DNA from: Ancylobacter lacus
Lineage (GTDB): Bacteria > Pseudomonadota > Alphaproteobacteria > Rhizobiales > Xanthobacteraceae
NCBI RefSeq assembly: GCF_018390635.1
Contig: NZ_JAHBGE010000044.1
Span: 186,001-250,000, forward strand
Length of the DNA stretch: 64,000 bases
Reading direction: 5' to 3'
Under the pieces are notes generated by a model. The model was not told the DNA's origin. It searched no databases and was given only the letters and a program-made list of their open reading frames with translations. This document shows positions 16,231 through 24,750 of this stretch, piece by piece (position 1 is the first letter of the stretch; every line of letters begins with the position of its first letter). A program made the position numbers and the translations under genes.

Positions 16231-17838
16231 CTAGGCGACGCGCCGGGGCTCGGCGCCATCCGTCTCGGCGGCAGGCGTTTCCGCAGCCGCCGCTGCGGCG
16301 ACGGGCGCCTCGACGAAGGCCTCGGCGAAGGCCAGCGTCTCCGCGAGGTCGGTGCGCGAGGAGACGGCGAGCGGGGCGGTGGCGGGATGGTCGGCCCGGC
16401 AATGGCCGCCGCGGCTCTCCTCCCGCCGCAGCGCCGCCACGGCGATGACGAGGGCGAGGCTGGCCACCGGTTCGGCGCCGCCCTGCGCCAGAGGCTGCAG
16501 CACGCGCACCGCCTCGGCGAGGCCAGCGGCCTCGCGCACCACGCCGACATGGCGGTCCATCAGCGGCCGCAGCCGCGCCAGCTCCGGCGCGGTCCGCGCC
16601 GGGGCGAAGGCGGGCGCCGGCTGTGCCAGCGCGGGGGCCTCCTCGCCGAGGATGTCGGCGGCGATGCGCTCGGCGAAGACCAGCGCCTCCAGCAGCGAGT
16701 TGCTCGCCAGCCGGTTGGCGCCGTGCAGGCCGGTGGCGGCGACCTCGCCGCAGGCCCACAGGCCGGGCAGGCTGGTGCGCCCCTCGGTGTCCACGGCTAG
16801 GCCGCCCATGTGGTAATGCGCCGCCGGCCGCACCGGGATCGGCTGCTGCGCCGGGTCGATGCCGTTGGCGCGGCACAGCGCCACCACGCCGGGAAAGCGG
16901 GTCTCGATCCCGGCCATCCGGGCGTCGAGCACCACGCGCCGGCCGGCGGCGATCTCGGCGAAGATGGCGCGCGCCACCACGTCGCGCGGCGCCAGCTCGG
17001 CGCCCGGCACGCCGCGCATGAAGCGCTCGCCGCGGTCGTTGAAGAGCTGGGCGCCTTCCCCGCGCAGCGCCTCGGTGGCGAGCGGCATCGGGTCGGCCCC
17101 GGCGGCGATGGCGGTGGGGTGGAACTGCACGAATTCCATGTCGCGCAGCACAGCGCCGGCCCGCGCCGCCACGGCGAGGCCGGAGCCGACCGCCGTCAGC
17201 GGATTGGTGGTGGAGGCATAGAGCCCGCCGATGCCGCCGGTGGCGAGCACCACGGCCCGGGCTTCCAGCGCCTGCGCGGCGCCGCTGCGGTCGCGGAAGG
17301 TGATGCCGGCGATGCGGCCGGCACCGTCCCGCAACAGCCCGTCGAGCCGGCCTTCCTGTGCGGTGATGCTGCCGCAGGCCGCCGCCGCGCGGATCAGCGA
17401 TTCCAGCACCACGCGGCCGGTGGAATCGCCGCCGGCATGGACGATGCGCCGGCGCGAATGCGCCGCTTCCAGCCCGAGCGCCAGCGCGCCGCCGGCCTCG
17501 CGGTCGAACGGGGTGCCGAGCCGGGCGAGCCAGTCCACCGCCGCCGCCGCGCCGGTCGCGACCAGCCGGGCGACCAGCGGGTCGCACAGGCCGGCGCCGG
17601 CCTTCAGCGTGTCGACCGCGTGGAGGTCGGGATGGTCGTCGGCGCCGATGGCGGCGGCGATGCCGCCCTGCGCCCAGGCGGTGGCGGCGCCGGTGCCGAG
17701 CGGGCTGGCGCAGAGCAGCGTCACCGGCATCGGCGCCAGCCGCAGCGCGGTGGCGAGGCCGGCGATGCCGCCGCCGACCACGATCACATGCTCCGGCGCG
17801 CGCGCGCTGCCGGGCTCGGCCCGGTCCATCCTTGCCAT
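16231..17838 (-). CDS. nadB: L-aspartate oxidase
   Basis: A 535-residue FAD enzyme oxidising L-aspartate to iminoaspartate, which NadA condenses with dihydroxyacetone phosphate. 'VIVVGGGIAGLATALRL' binds FAD; 'ATAWAQGGIAAAIG', 'HAGGDSTGRVVLESL', 'MEFVQFHPTAI' and 'PAAHYHMGGLAVDTEGRT' are the succinate dehydrogenase/aspartate oxidase signatures, the last two with catalytic His and Arg. The C-terminus is an Ala/Glu-rich low-complexity tail. The start at 17838 has GGGAAG about 7 bases upstream; another ATG lies three codons inside. It follows nadA by 19 bases. Confidence 0.95.
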   Translation of the reverse strand: MARMDRAEPGSARAPEHVIVVGGGIAGLATALRLAPMPVTLLCASPLGTGAATAWAQGGIAAAIGADDHPDLHAVDTLKAGAGLCDPLVARLVATGAAAAVDWLARLGTPFDREAGGALALGLEAAHSRRRIVHAGGDSTGRVVLESLIRAAAACGSITAQEGRLDGLLRDGAGRIAGITFRDRSGAAQALEARAVVLATGGIGGLYASTTNPLTAVGSGLAVAARAGAVLRDMEFVQFHPTAIAAGADPMPLATEALRGEGAQLFNDRGERFMRGVPGAELAPRDVVARAIFAEIAAGRRVVLDARMAGIETRFPGVVALCRANGIDPAQQPIPVRPAAHYHMGGLAVDTEGRTSLPGLWACGEVAATGLHGANRLASNSLLEALVFAERIAADILGEEAPALAQPAPAFAPARTAPELARLRPLMDRHVGVVREAAGLAEAVRVLQPLAQGGAEPVASLALVIAVAALRREESRGGHCRADHPATAPLAVSSRTDLAETLAFAEAFVEAPVAAAAAAETPAAETDGAEPRRVA

Positions 17839-17857
17839 TGCGGATCTTCCCGTTGCG

Positions 17858-18955
17858 TCAGCGGATGGCGAGCATGCGCTCGACCGCGGCACGGGCCTTC
17901 ACCGCCACCGCCGGGTCGATCTCGACCTGCTCGCTCATGGTCTCCAGCGCCCGGCGGATATTGCCGAGGGTGATGCGCCGCATGTGCGGGCACAGGTTGC
18001 AGGGACGCACGAACTCGATGTCGGGGTGGTGCACCGCGACATTGTCGGCCATGGAGCACTCGGTGATGAGCACGACCCGGCCCGGCTTGTGGTCGCCGAC
18101 ATAGTCGGCCATGCCGGCGGTGGAGCCGGCATAGTCGGCTTCCGCCACCACCTCCGGCGGGCATTCCGGGTGCGCCAGCACGACGACGCCGGGATGGGCC
18201 TCGCGCAGGTCGCGAATGTCCTGCGGGGTGAAGCGCTCATGCACCTCGCAATGGCCCTTCCAGGCGATCAGCTCGATCTCCGGCACGTCCTTCTGCACGT
18301 TGCGGGCGAGATACTCGTCCGGCAGCATGAGGATGCGGTTGACGCCCCATTCCTTCGCGACGTGGCGCACCACCTTCACCGCGTTGCCGGAGGTGCAGCA
18401 ATAGTCGCTCTCCGCCTTCACCTCGGCCGAGGTGTTGACGTAGGTCACCACCGGCACGCCGGGATAGCGCTGGCGCAGCAGCCGGATGTCGGCGGCGGTG
18501 ATCGAGGTGGCGAGCGAGCAGCCGGCCTGCGAATCCGGGATCAGCACTGTCTTCGCGGGGTTCAGCAGCTTGGCGGTCTCGGCCATGAAGTGCACGCCGG
18601 CCATGACGATGACGTCGGCATCCACCGTCACCGCCTCGCGGGCGAGGGCGAGGCTGTCGCCGACGATGTCGGCCACGGTGTTGAAGATTTCGGGGGCCTG
18701 GTAGTTGTGGCCCAGCACCACGGCGTTGCGTTCGCGCTTCAGCCGCTCGATCGCCTCGACCTCGCGGGCGATGAGGGGCCATTCGGCCGGCGTCACATGG
18801 CGGGCGACCCGGGCATAGAGGTGCGGCAGCGGCAGCGCCTCGGCCTCACGCGGGGCGGGCGCGCGCAAAGCGGACTCACGCGGCAGCGCGGACTCACGCG
18901 GCAGCGTCTCGGCGACGGGGGCCGCGTCGCCGCGGGCGAAGGTGACGTCCAGCAT
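17858..18955 (-). CDS. nadA: quinolinate synthase A
   Basis: A 365-residue [4Fe-4S] enzyme making quinolinate from iminoaspartate and dihydroxyacetone phosphate. Cluster and active-site Cys are visible in 'DSQAGCSLA', 'LAHPECPPEV' and 'CNLCPHM'; 'VVLGHNYQAPEI' and 'STAGMADYV' are also diagnostic. The N-terminal 45 residues are not conserved and contain the duplicated 'LPRESA'. GGGAGGA about 6 bases upstream supports ATG 18955. It leads nadABC, behind a TTGACA-type promoter overlapped by a palindrome that matches the divergent-cluster NadQ regulator. Confidence 0.95.
   Translation of the reverse strand: MLDVTFARGDAAPVAETLPRESALPRESALRAPAPREAEALPLPHLYARVARHVTPAEWPLIAREVEAIERLKRERNAVVLGHNYQAPEIFNTVADIVGDSLALAREAVTVDADVIVMAGVHFMAETAKLLNPAKTVLIPDSQAGCSLATSITAADIRLLRQRYPGVPVVTYVNTSAEVKAESDYCCTSGNAVKVVRHVAKEWGVNRILMLPDEYLARNVQKDVPEIELIAWKGHCEVHERFTPQDIRDLREAHPGVVVLAHPECPPEVVAEADYAGSTAGMADYVGDHKPGRVVLITECSMADNVAVHHPDIEFVRPCNLCPHMRRITLGNIRRALETMSEQVEIDPAVAVKARAAVERMLAIR
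18871..18906 (-). repeat. 18-bp perfect tandem duplication in nadA
   Basis: Two identical 18-base copies (unit CGGACTCACGCGGCAGCG on the plus strand) encode a doubled LPRESA in the non-conserved N-terminus of NadA. A recent in-frame duplication is the simplest explanation. Confidence 0.9.
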
Positions 18956-18966
18956 GGCATCCTCCC

Positions 18967-18987
18967 TTATGCTCGTTCTGAGCATAA
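18967..18987. promoter_or_regulatory. NadQ operator candidate, site 1
   Basis: Perfect palindrome TTATGCTC-N5-GAGCATAA, 12 bases before the nadA start and overlapping its ribosome-binding region. It is the same motif as site 2. Confidence 0.78.
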
Positions 18988-19002
18988 ATGGGGTACAAAG
19001 AA

Positions 19003-19021
19003 CCCGGGTCAAGGACCCGGG
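19003..19021. other. leader hairpin in nadA 5' region
   Basis: Perfect 8-bp arms CCCGGGTC/GACCCGGG with a 3-base loop between the two NadQ-type palindromes, downstream of the predicted promoter. It would form at the 5' end of the nadABC mRNA; a role in mRNA stability or attenuation is possible but not shown. Confidence 0.55.
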
Positions 19022-19028
19022 CAACGAC

Positions 19029-19049
19029 TTATGCTAGGACTGAGTATAA
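19029..19049. promoter_or_regulatory. NadQ operator candidate, site 2
   Basis: TTATGCTA-N5-GAGTATAA, the same motif as site 1 with two changes. It covers the spacer and -10 region of the predicted nadA promoter, so binding would block RNA polymerase. Confidence 0.78.
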
Positions 19050-19060
19050 GGCGTTGTCAA
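19031..19060 (-). promoter_or_regulatory. predicted nadABC promoter
   Basis: On the minus strand TTGACA (19060-19055), an 18-base spacer and TAGCAT (19036-19031). The -35 box is a perfect consensus; the -10 matches 4 of 6. Overlap with operator site 2 supports it. Confidence 0.6.
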
Positions 19061-19159
19061 CGGCCCGTCACCGATCTGCGACAGAATTGCCATGAGGTAC
19101 CCAAAACCTTTTCATTGTAAGGGTTTGAAGGTGATGCGCCGCGGCGCGCCCGCCCGCCG

Positions 19160-20164
19160 CTACCGCCGGACACCGGCGCTCGGCAGCCGCACGCCGGGGG
19201 CCGGGCGCTCCAGCAGCACCTCGCGGCGGAACCGCACCAGCCGGGCGGGGCGCCCGCCGGTCTCGCTGGTCGCCTCGCCGGTTTCCTCCACCAGCCGCTG
19301 CTGCTCGATGAGGCGGCGGAAATTCTGCTTGTGCAGCCGCACCCCGGACAGCGCCTCCACCGCGTTCTGGAGCTGGCCGAGGGTGAAGCTCGGCGGCATC
19401 AGCTCGAACACCACGGGGCGGTACTTGATCTTGCCGCGCAGCCGGGCGATCGCCAGCGCCAGCATGCGGCGATGGTCCACCGCCATCTCGGCGCCGGGCA
19501 GGCAGGGCCGCTCCGGCGAGGGGGCGACGCCGTGCTCGCGCAGCCCTTCCGCCACCATGCCCGCCTCGTAGAGCAGCTCGTAGCGTTCCAGCACCCGCTC
19601 CTCGTCGCGGGTCTGGCCGAAGCCGAAGGCCAGCGAGAGCCGCTCGGCCCGCATCGCCCCCACCGCGGCGTTGGGCGCCGCCGCGGCCCAGGCCCGCAGC
19701 CCGGGCTCGATGGCGTCGAAGATGGCGGGCCGGCCGTCGCGCCAGTCTTCCCATGGAAAATAGCGGTACCAGCTCTCCCACGCCGCGTCGGCGTCGCCGG
19801 CCGGGCGCGCCTCCCGCACCAGCGCGAGATAGGCCACCGAGAGCGCGCGGCGGGCGTCCTCGCCGTCGGTCTCGCGGCGGTCGCGGTCGCCGAAGGTGTA
19901 GAGCTGCTCGACATGGCCGAGCACCTGGTGGGTCTGCCGCTCCACCCAGCTCCGCAGGCCCTGCTCCAGCGTGCGGTGGTTGCGCTCCAGCGGGCCGGAG
20001 GGAAGCTGCTCGTGCCCGCCATGGCGCACCGCCAGCACCTTGGGGTCGTCCCCGGTCACCGCGACGATGACCGCGCTGAGGCCGATCGAGAGCGCGGTGT
20101 CGGCGGTGCCGGCGGCGGCGTCGGGGCGGGCCGGGGACGGCAGCGGGGCGGAGCTCGGCGACAT
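19160..20164 (-). CDS. nadQ: NadQ-type NAD biosynthesis repressor (Nudix-like plus winged helix)
   Basis: A 334-residue regulator. The N-terminal two thirds resembles a Nudix fold ('LSIGLSAVIVAVTGDDPKVLAVRHG', then 'QLYTFGDRDR') without a canonical Nudix box, as in regulators that bind an NAD-related ligand instead of hydrolysing it. The C-terminal third is a winged helix ('ELMPPSFTLGQLQNAVEALSGVRLHKQNFRRLIEQQRLVEETG'). This matches the alphaproteobacterial NAD regulator family (COG4111, NadQ) known beside nadABC. ATG 20164 is chosen; an upstream TTG is weaker. No strong Shine-Dalgarno is visible. The two palindromes upstream of nadA are its likely targets. Confidence 0.85.
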   Translation of the reverse strand: MSPSSAPLPSPARPDAAAGTADTALSIGLSAVIVAVTGDDPKVLAVRHGGHEQLPSGPLERNHRTLEQGLRSWVERQTHQVLGHVEQLYTFGDRDRRETDGEDARRALSVAYLALVREARPAGDADAAWESWYRYFPWEDWRDGRPAIFDAIEPGLRAWAAAAPNAAVGAMRAERLSLAFGFGQTRDEERVLERYELLYEAGMVAEGLREHGVAPSPERPCLPGAEMAVDHRRMLALAIARLRGKIKYRPVVFELMPPSFTLGQLQNAVEALSGVRLHKQNFRRLIEQQRLVEETGEATSETGGRPARLVRFRREVLLERPAPGVRLPSAGVRR

Positions 20165-20288
20165 GGGCCTGGCGGGCTGGAACGGCGGAAGGGGCGGCGG
20201 CAAATCGGGTGCGCCAGTCTAGCACGCTTGCGCGCCGCGTGCGGGGATGGCAATCCCGCTGCGGGGAAGACGGATGGAGGAAACGCCC

Positions 20289-21122
20289 ATGCACCGCGTC
20301 GTTCTGCCCGGCGGCGAAGATGTGCCGCAGCTCAGCATCGGAACCTGGATGATGGGCGAGCGCCCCGCCGCGCTGCGCGCCGAGACCGAGGCGGTGCGGC
20401 TCGGCGTCGAGCTTGGCATGACGCTGGTCGACACCGCGGAGATGTATGGCGAGGGCGCCTGCGAGAGCTTCCTCGGCGGCGCGCTGGCCGGCCTGCGCGA
20501 CGGGGTGTTCCTCGTCAGCAAGGTGTACCCCCACAATGCCAGCCGGGCCGGGGTCATCGCCGCCTGCGAGCGCAGCCTGAAGCGGCTGCGGACCGACCGG
20601 CTCGACCTCTATCTCCTGCACTGGCGCGGCGGCGTGCCGCTGGAGGAGACGGTGCGCGGCTTCGAGCACCTGAAGGCGCAGGGCAAGATCCGCCACTGGG
20701 GCGTCTCCAATTTCGACACCGACGACATGGAGGAGCTGTGGGAGACCCCGGGCGGCACCGCCTGCGCGGTCAACCAGGTGCTCTACAATCTCGGCCGGCG
20801 CGGGCCGGAATGGGACCTGCTGCCGTGGATGGAGCGGCACAAGGTGCCGCTGATGGCTTACAGCCCGATCGAGCAGGGCCGCCTGCCGCAGGCCGGCGCG
20901 CTGGCGCAGGTGGCGCAGAAATACGACGCCACCCCCTATCAGGTGGCGCTGGCCTGGGTGATGCGCGCGCCGGGCACCATCGCTATTCCCAAGGCTTCGC
21001 GGGCCGAGCACATGCGCGAGAACGCCGGCGCGGCGGCGATCACGCTGGAGCCGGCGGATTTCGCCGTGCTCGACGCCAGCTTCCGCCCGCCCACCCGCAA
21101 GCGCGGGCTGGAGATGCTGTGA
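20289..21122 (+). CDS. aldo/keto reductase
   Basis: A 277-residue NADPH-dependent reductase of the AKR superfamily, TIM-barrel fold. The catalytic tetrad is present: Asp in 'LVDTAEMYG', Tyr in the same motif, Lys in 'LVSKVYP' and His in 'YLLHWRG'. Cofactor-side residues are seen in 'IAIPKASRAEHMREN'. The ATG at 20289 is preferred over two earlier in-frame ATG/Met codons because GGAGG lies 8 to 9 bases before it. It is divergent from nadQ with about 120 bases between, without a visible NadQ palindrome there, so co-regulation is not indicated. Substrate unknown. Confidence 0.88.
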   Translation: MHRVVLPGGEDVPQLSIGTWMMGERPAALRAETEAVRLGVELGMTLVDTAEMYGEGACESFLGGALAGLRDGVFLVSKVYPHNASRAGVIAACERSLKRLRTDRLDLYLLHWRGGVPLEETVRGFEHLKAQGKIRHWGVSNFDTDDMEELWETPGGTACAVNQVLYNLGRRGPEWDLLPWMERHKVPLMAYSPIEQGRLPQAGALAQVAQKYDATPYQVALAWVMRAPGTIAIPKASRAEHMRENAGAAAITLEPADFAVLDASFRPPTRKRGLEML

Positions 21123-21175
21123 GCGGCGGCCCGCGCGGCTGCGGGCGCGGCTGAGGGCGCGGCCCCGCCCGCTCG

Positions 21176-22069
21176 TCAGCCCGGCCCGCAGGGGCGGGGC
21201 TCGGCCGGGGCGCGACGGAAGCTGTCGCCGGCGAGGTACCACAGCACGGCGGCGACCACGAGGCCGCCGCCCGCCAGCACCGGCAGCGTCACCGTCTCGC
21301 CGAGCAGCGCCCACACCCAGAGCGGCGCAAGCGCGACGTCGAGCAGCAGCAGGAAGCCGGCCTCGCCGGAGCCGATATGGCGGCCGCCAATGAGGGTGAG
21401 CACGCTGGCGAGCCCGCTGGTGAGCGTGCCGAGCAGGGCGCAGGCCACCAGCGAGCCGGTTGCCGGCCATTCATGCGGCACCAGCGGCAGCGCCACCACG
21501 ATGCAGCCCAGCGCCGAGCCGAGGCTCAGCAGCGTGGTGTCGAGGCTCGGGTGCTTCTTGGCCAGCACCAGCATGCCGGCATAGCTCACCGTCATCAGCA
21601 GCGAGAGCAGGATGCCGAACAGGTCGTTCGGCCCGACCGCGGCGCCGCACATCACCGCGATGCCGATCACCGCCAGCAGCCCCGCGGCGCCGAACCGGCG
21701 GGTCAGGCGCTCCCCCGTCGCCAGGAAGGCCAGCGCCCCACTGACGAAGGGCAGCGCGGCATAGACCGTCATCACCGTCGCCACCGAGGTGAGGGTGAGC
21801 GCGACGATGTAGGTGGCGCTGCCGAGCACGCCGAGCAGCACGGTCGCCACCCCGGCGCCGGAGAAGGTGGCCCGCAGCGCCGCGCCGCGCTCGCGCACCG
21901 CCAGCGGCCAGTAGATCGCCAGCGCCAGCGCGGCGAAGACCGAGCGCCACAGCACGATCGACCAGCCGTCCAGCCCGGCCAGCCGCACGAACAGGCCGGT
22001 GGTGCTCCACAGCACCGTGGCGCCGAGAATGGCCGCAAGGCCCAAGCTGCGCGTTCCTGCCTTGGACAT
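21176..22069 (-). CDS. EamA/DMT-family transporter
   Basis: A 297-residue protein with about ten hydrophobic helices arranged as two EamA halves ('LGLAAILGATVLWSTTGLFVRL' opens the first, 'LLSLLMTVSYAGMLVLAKK' the second). Members export or import small metabolites such as amino acids. ATG 22069 has AAGGGA 6 bases upstream. It is divergent from a TetR regulator over a single palindrome at 22107-22121, so it is the probable target of that regulator. Substrate cannot be inferred. Confidence 0.88.
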   Translation of the reverse strand: MSKAGTRSLGLAAILGATVLWSTTGLFVRLAGLDGWSIVLWRSVFAALALAIYWPLAVRERGAALRATFSGAGVATVLLGVLGSATYIVALTLTSVATVMTVYAALPFVSGALAFLATGERLTRRFGAAGLLAVIGIAVMCGAAVGPNDLFGILLSLLMTVSYAGMLVLAKKHPSLDTTLLSLGSALGCIVVALPLVPHEWPATGSLVACALLGTLTSGLASVLTLIGGRHIGSGEAGFLLLLDVALAPLWVWALLGETVTLPVLAGGGLVVAAVLWYLAGDSFRRAPAEPRPCGPG

Positions 22070-22106
22070 GGCGATCCCTTCGTGCTTCAATGGCATCTGT
22101 TTAAAG

Positions 22107-22121
22107 TAGACCGGTCGTCTA
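22107..22121. promoter_or_regulatory. TetR operator candidate
   Basis: TAGAC-N5-GTCTA with an inner GACCGGTC palindrome, the type of site bound by several proteobacterial TetR repressors. It lies between the divergent TetR and transporter genes and ends 3 bases before the TetR ATG. Confidence 0.75.
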
Positions 22122-22124
22122 GTC

Positions 22125-22712
22125 ATGGAAAATCCATCGCCCACCCGCGAAAAAATTCTGGCGGCCGGAATCCGGGCGCTGCTCGAACATGGCTATGAGG
22201 GAACCGGCCTCGGCCCGCTTCTGGCGTCGGTCGATGTGCCGAAGGGCTCCTTCTACCATTTCTTCCCCAGCAAGGAGGACTTCGCCGCCGCCGTGCTGGA
22301 CGCCTATGTCGCCCATTACCGCGCCCACCGGCTGGCGGTGTTCGGCGACGCCACGCGCACGCCGATGGCCCGGCTGGACGCCTATATCGTCCATCTGGAG
22401 GCCGAGGCGCTGGGCGGAACCGCCCTGGCGGGATGCCTTTACGGGGTGCTGGCGCAGTCGGTCGGCGGGCTGGGGCCGGAGCTGCGCCAGCGCCTCGCCG
22501 CCGCCTTCGAGCGCTGGGAGCAGGATCTCGCCGCGCTCATCGCCGAGGCCCAGCAGGCCGGCGAGGTCGACCCTGCGCTGGACCCCGCCGATACCGCGGC
22601 CGGGCTGATCGACTTCTACGAGGGCGCCATTGTCCGCGCCCGGGCCGGCGGCGGCGCCGCCGCCTTCCGCCGGTTGCGGCGCTTTGCCGCGAGCCTCAGA
22701 TGGTCCGGCTGA
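22125..22712 (+). CDS. TetR-family repressor
   Basis: A 195-residue regulator with an N-terminal helix-turn-helix ('TREKILAAGIRALLEHGYEGTGLGPLLASVDVPKGSFYHFFPSKEDF', residues 7-53) and a helical ligand domain whose Cys in 'LAGCLYGVLAQS' recalls the AcuR/NemR-like subgroup. It is divergent from an EamA transporter with a palindromic operator between. The ATG directly abuts the operator and no Shine-Dalgarno is visible, so the message may be leaderless or the operator may overlap the ribosome site. Ligand unknown. Confidence 0.88.
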   Translation: MENPSPTREKILAAGIRALLEHGYEGTGLGPLLASVDVPKGSFYHFFPSKEDFAAAVLDAYVAHYRAHRLAVFGDATRTPMARLDAYIVHLEAEALGGTALAGCLYGVLAQSVGGLGPELRQRLAAAFERWEQDLAALIAEAQQAGEVDPALDPADTAAGLIDFYEGAIVRARAGGGAAAFRRLRRFAASLRWSG

Positions 22713-22823
22713 CGGGAGGTATCATTTGAAGGTATCTGAGTAATTCCATCGACGATGGGCGACAAAGCCGGGCAGGTCGGCTAAGGCGATGGCGAGCCGA
22801 GCCGGCGCCTCCCGCGCCGGACG

Positions 22824-23573
22824 GTGCGTGGAACCGTTGCCGTGCCGACGACCCCGGACGATCGCCGCATCCTGCTCGACAACGTCACCCTTGAGCGGGG
22901 TGGGCGCGAGGTGCTCTCGGCCCTTTCGCTGGCGCTCGGCGAGGCCCGGGTGGGGCTGATCGGCGACAACGGCTCCGGCAAGAGCTCGCTGGCGCGGCTG
23001 TTCAACGGGCTGCTGCTGCCCGATTCGGGCCGGGTGCGGGTCCACGGGCTCGATACGGCGGCGGATACGGCGGCGCTGCCGCGCCGGGTGGGCTTCATCT
23101 TCCAGAATCCCGACCACCAGATCATCTTCCCCACGGTGATCGAGGAAATCGCCTTCAGCCTGGAGCAGACCGGCCTGCCGCGGCGCGCGGCGGCGGCGGA
23201 GGCGCGTTCCGCGCTCGCCCGCCACGGCCGCGCCCACTGGGCGGACCGGGCGGTGCACACCCTTTCCGAGGGCGAGAAGCAGTTCCTCTGCATCATCGCG
23301 GTGCTGGTGATGGAGCCGACCCTGCTGGTGCTGGACGAGCCGTTCTCCAGCCTCGACCTGCCGACCCGGCTGCGGCTGGAACGGCTGATCGACACCCTGC
23401 CGCAGCAGGTGGTGCTGATCGCCCACGAGCTCGACGCCTTCGCCGGCTATGACCGGGTGATCTGGCTCGACCGTGGCCGGGTGGCGATGGATGGCGCGCC
23501 GGGGCCGGTGGTCGAGGCCTATCGCCAGCGGGCGCTGGAGCGGCTGGCGCGCCCGGCGGAGCCGGGCACGTGA
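22824..23573 (+). CDS. bioM: biotin ECF transporter ATPase BioM
   Basis: A 249-residue ABC ATPase of the energy-coupling-factor (CbiO-like) type. Walker A 'GLIGDNGSGKSSLARL', Q-loop 'FIFQNPDHQIIF', signature 'LSEGEKQ' (for LSGGQ), Walker B 'LLVLDEPFSS' and the switch His in 'VLIAHE' are all present. With BioN and BioY it forms the biotin importer in the inner membrane. The start is uncertain: GTG 22824 is taken, a GTG six codons later is equally weak, and there is no ATG. Its stop overlaps the bioN GTG by 4 bases. No BioR box (TTATMKATAA) is visible in the 110 bases upstream; instead GGTATC occurs twice 13 bases apart. Confidence 0.9.
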   Translation: MRGTVAVPTTPDDRRILLDNVTLERGGREVLSALSLALGEARVGLIGDNGSGKSSLARLFNGLLLPDSGRVRVHGLDTAADTAALPRRVGFIFQNPDHQIIFPTVIEEIAFSLEQTGLPRRAAAAEARSALARHGRAHWADRAVHTLSEGEKQFLCIIAVLVMEPTLLVLDEPFSSLDLPTRLRLERLIDTLPQQVVLIAHELDAFAGYDRVIWLDRGRVAMDGAPGPVVEAYRQRALERLARPAEPGT

Positions 23574-24181
23574 TCTCGCTCTATCTCGCGCGCCGCACCT
23601 GGGCCCATCGCCTGCCGGCGTGGCTGAAGCTCGGCGTGCTGGCGGGGCTCAGCCTTGTCGTCACCCCGCTGGACAGCCTGCCGGCGATGGCGGCGCTGGT
23701 GGCGGGGGCGCTCGCGCTCTATGCCGCGCTGGGGCGCGAGGCGCTGCGGCAGATGGTGCTGCTGCGGGCCATGGCGCCGCTGCTGGCGCTGCTCTTCGCC
23801 TTCCACTGGTGGAGCGGCGACCCCCGGCTCGGCCTCGTCGCGGTGCTGCGGCTGGCCGGCATGATTCTGATCGCCAACGCGGTGACCATGACCACCCGCA
23901 TGGACGAGATGATGGAGGTGGTGGAGCCGCTGCTGCGCCCGCTCGCGCTGATCGGCGTTTCCCCGCGCGCGGTGGCGCTGGCGGTGGCGATGATGATCCG
24001 CTTCGTGCCGCTGCTCTTCGCGCTGTGGGAGGCGCTGAACGAGAGCTGGCGCGCCCGTTGCGGCCGGCGCGGCGGCTGGCGCCTGCTCGCGCCTTTCTGT
24101 ATCCAGACGCTGCGTTTGTCCAACCATGTCGCCGAGGCGCTGAGCGCGCGGGGCGGCGTATCGCGAGCGAGCCGCCGATGA
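23570..24181 (+). CDS. bioN: biotin ECF transporter T component BioN
   Basis: A 203-residue transmembrane coupling protein (EcfT/CbiQ family) with four to five helices. Two Ala-Arg-type coupling motifs appear in the C-terminal half ('NESWRARCGRRGG' and 'ALSARGG'), which contact the ATPase. It starts at GTG 23570 inside the end of bioM and ends overlapping the bioY ATG by four bases (ATGA), so the three genes are translationally coupled. Confidence 0.88.
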   Translation: MISLYLARRTWAHRLPAWLKLGVLAGLSLVVTPLDSLPAMAALVAGALALYAALGREALRQMVLLRAMAPLLALLFAFHWWSGDPRLGLVAVLRLAGMILIANAVTMTTRMDEMMEVVEPLLRPLALIGVSPRAVALAVAMMIRFVPLLFALWEALNESWRARCGRRGGWRLLAPFCIQTLRLSNHVAEALSARGGVSRASRR

Positions 24182-24744
24182 AGACCGCCTCCGCCGACCG
24201 CACCCTCGTTCAGATCGCGCTCTATGCCGCCGTCATCGCGGTGCTGGGGCTGATGCCGAAATTCGATCTGCCCTTCGCCGGCGGCGTGCCGATCACCGCG
24301 CAGAGCATGGGCATCATGCTGGCGGGGGTGATGCTCGGGGCGTGGCGCGGGGCGGCGGCGGTGGGGCTGTTCCTGCTGGCGGTGGCCATGGGCGCGCCGC
24401 TGCTGGCGGGCGGGCGCGGCGGCTTCGGCGTGTTCTTCACCCCGTCCGCCGGCTTCCTGCTCGGCTATCCCGTGGCGGCCTTCGCCGCCGGGCTGGCGAT
24501 GCAGGGCCTGCGGCGCCGCGCGGTGCTGCCGGCGGCGCTGGCGGCGGCGGTGCTCGGGGGCATCGTGGTGCTGTATCCCCTCGGCATCCTCGGCATGTCG
24601 GCGCTGGGCAGCCTCGCCCCGCTGGCGGCGGCGAAGGCGTGCCTCGTCTTCCTGCCCGGCGACGCGGTGAAGGCGGTGCTGGTGGCGCTGATCGCCCAGA
24701 CCGTGGCCCGCGGCCTGCCCGACGCCCTGCTCTCGCGCGCCTGA
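24178..24744 (+). CDS. bioY: biotin-binding S component BioY
   Basis: A 188-residue membrane protein with six hydrophobic helices. The BioY signatures 'FAGGVPITAQSMGIMLAGVMLGAWRGA' and 'GGRGGFGVFFTPSAGFLLGYPVAAF' are clear. It binds biotin with high affinity and works with BioMN. ATG 24178 overlaps the bioN stop. The AMP ligase gene starts 6 bases after its stop, so the operon continues beyond the transporter. Confidence 0.94.
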   Translation: MKTASADRTLVQIALYAAVIAVLGLMPKFDLPFAGGVPITAQSMGIMLAGVMLGAWRGAAAVGLFLLAVAMGAPLLAGGRGGFGVFFTPSAGFLLGYPVAAFAAGLAMQGLRRRAVLPAALAAAVLGGIVVLYPLGILGMSALGSLAPLAAAKACLVFLPGDAVKAVLVALIAQTVARGLPDALLSRA

Positions 24745-24750
24745 GCGGCG

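Noticed and set aside
22713-22823. BioR box ahead of bioM
   Set aside because: No TTATMKATAA match; only a GGTATC direct repeat of unknown meaning.
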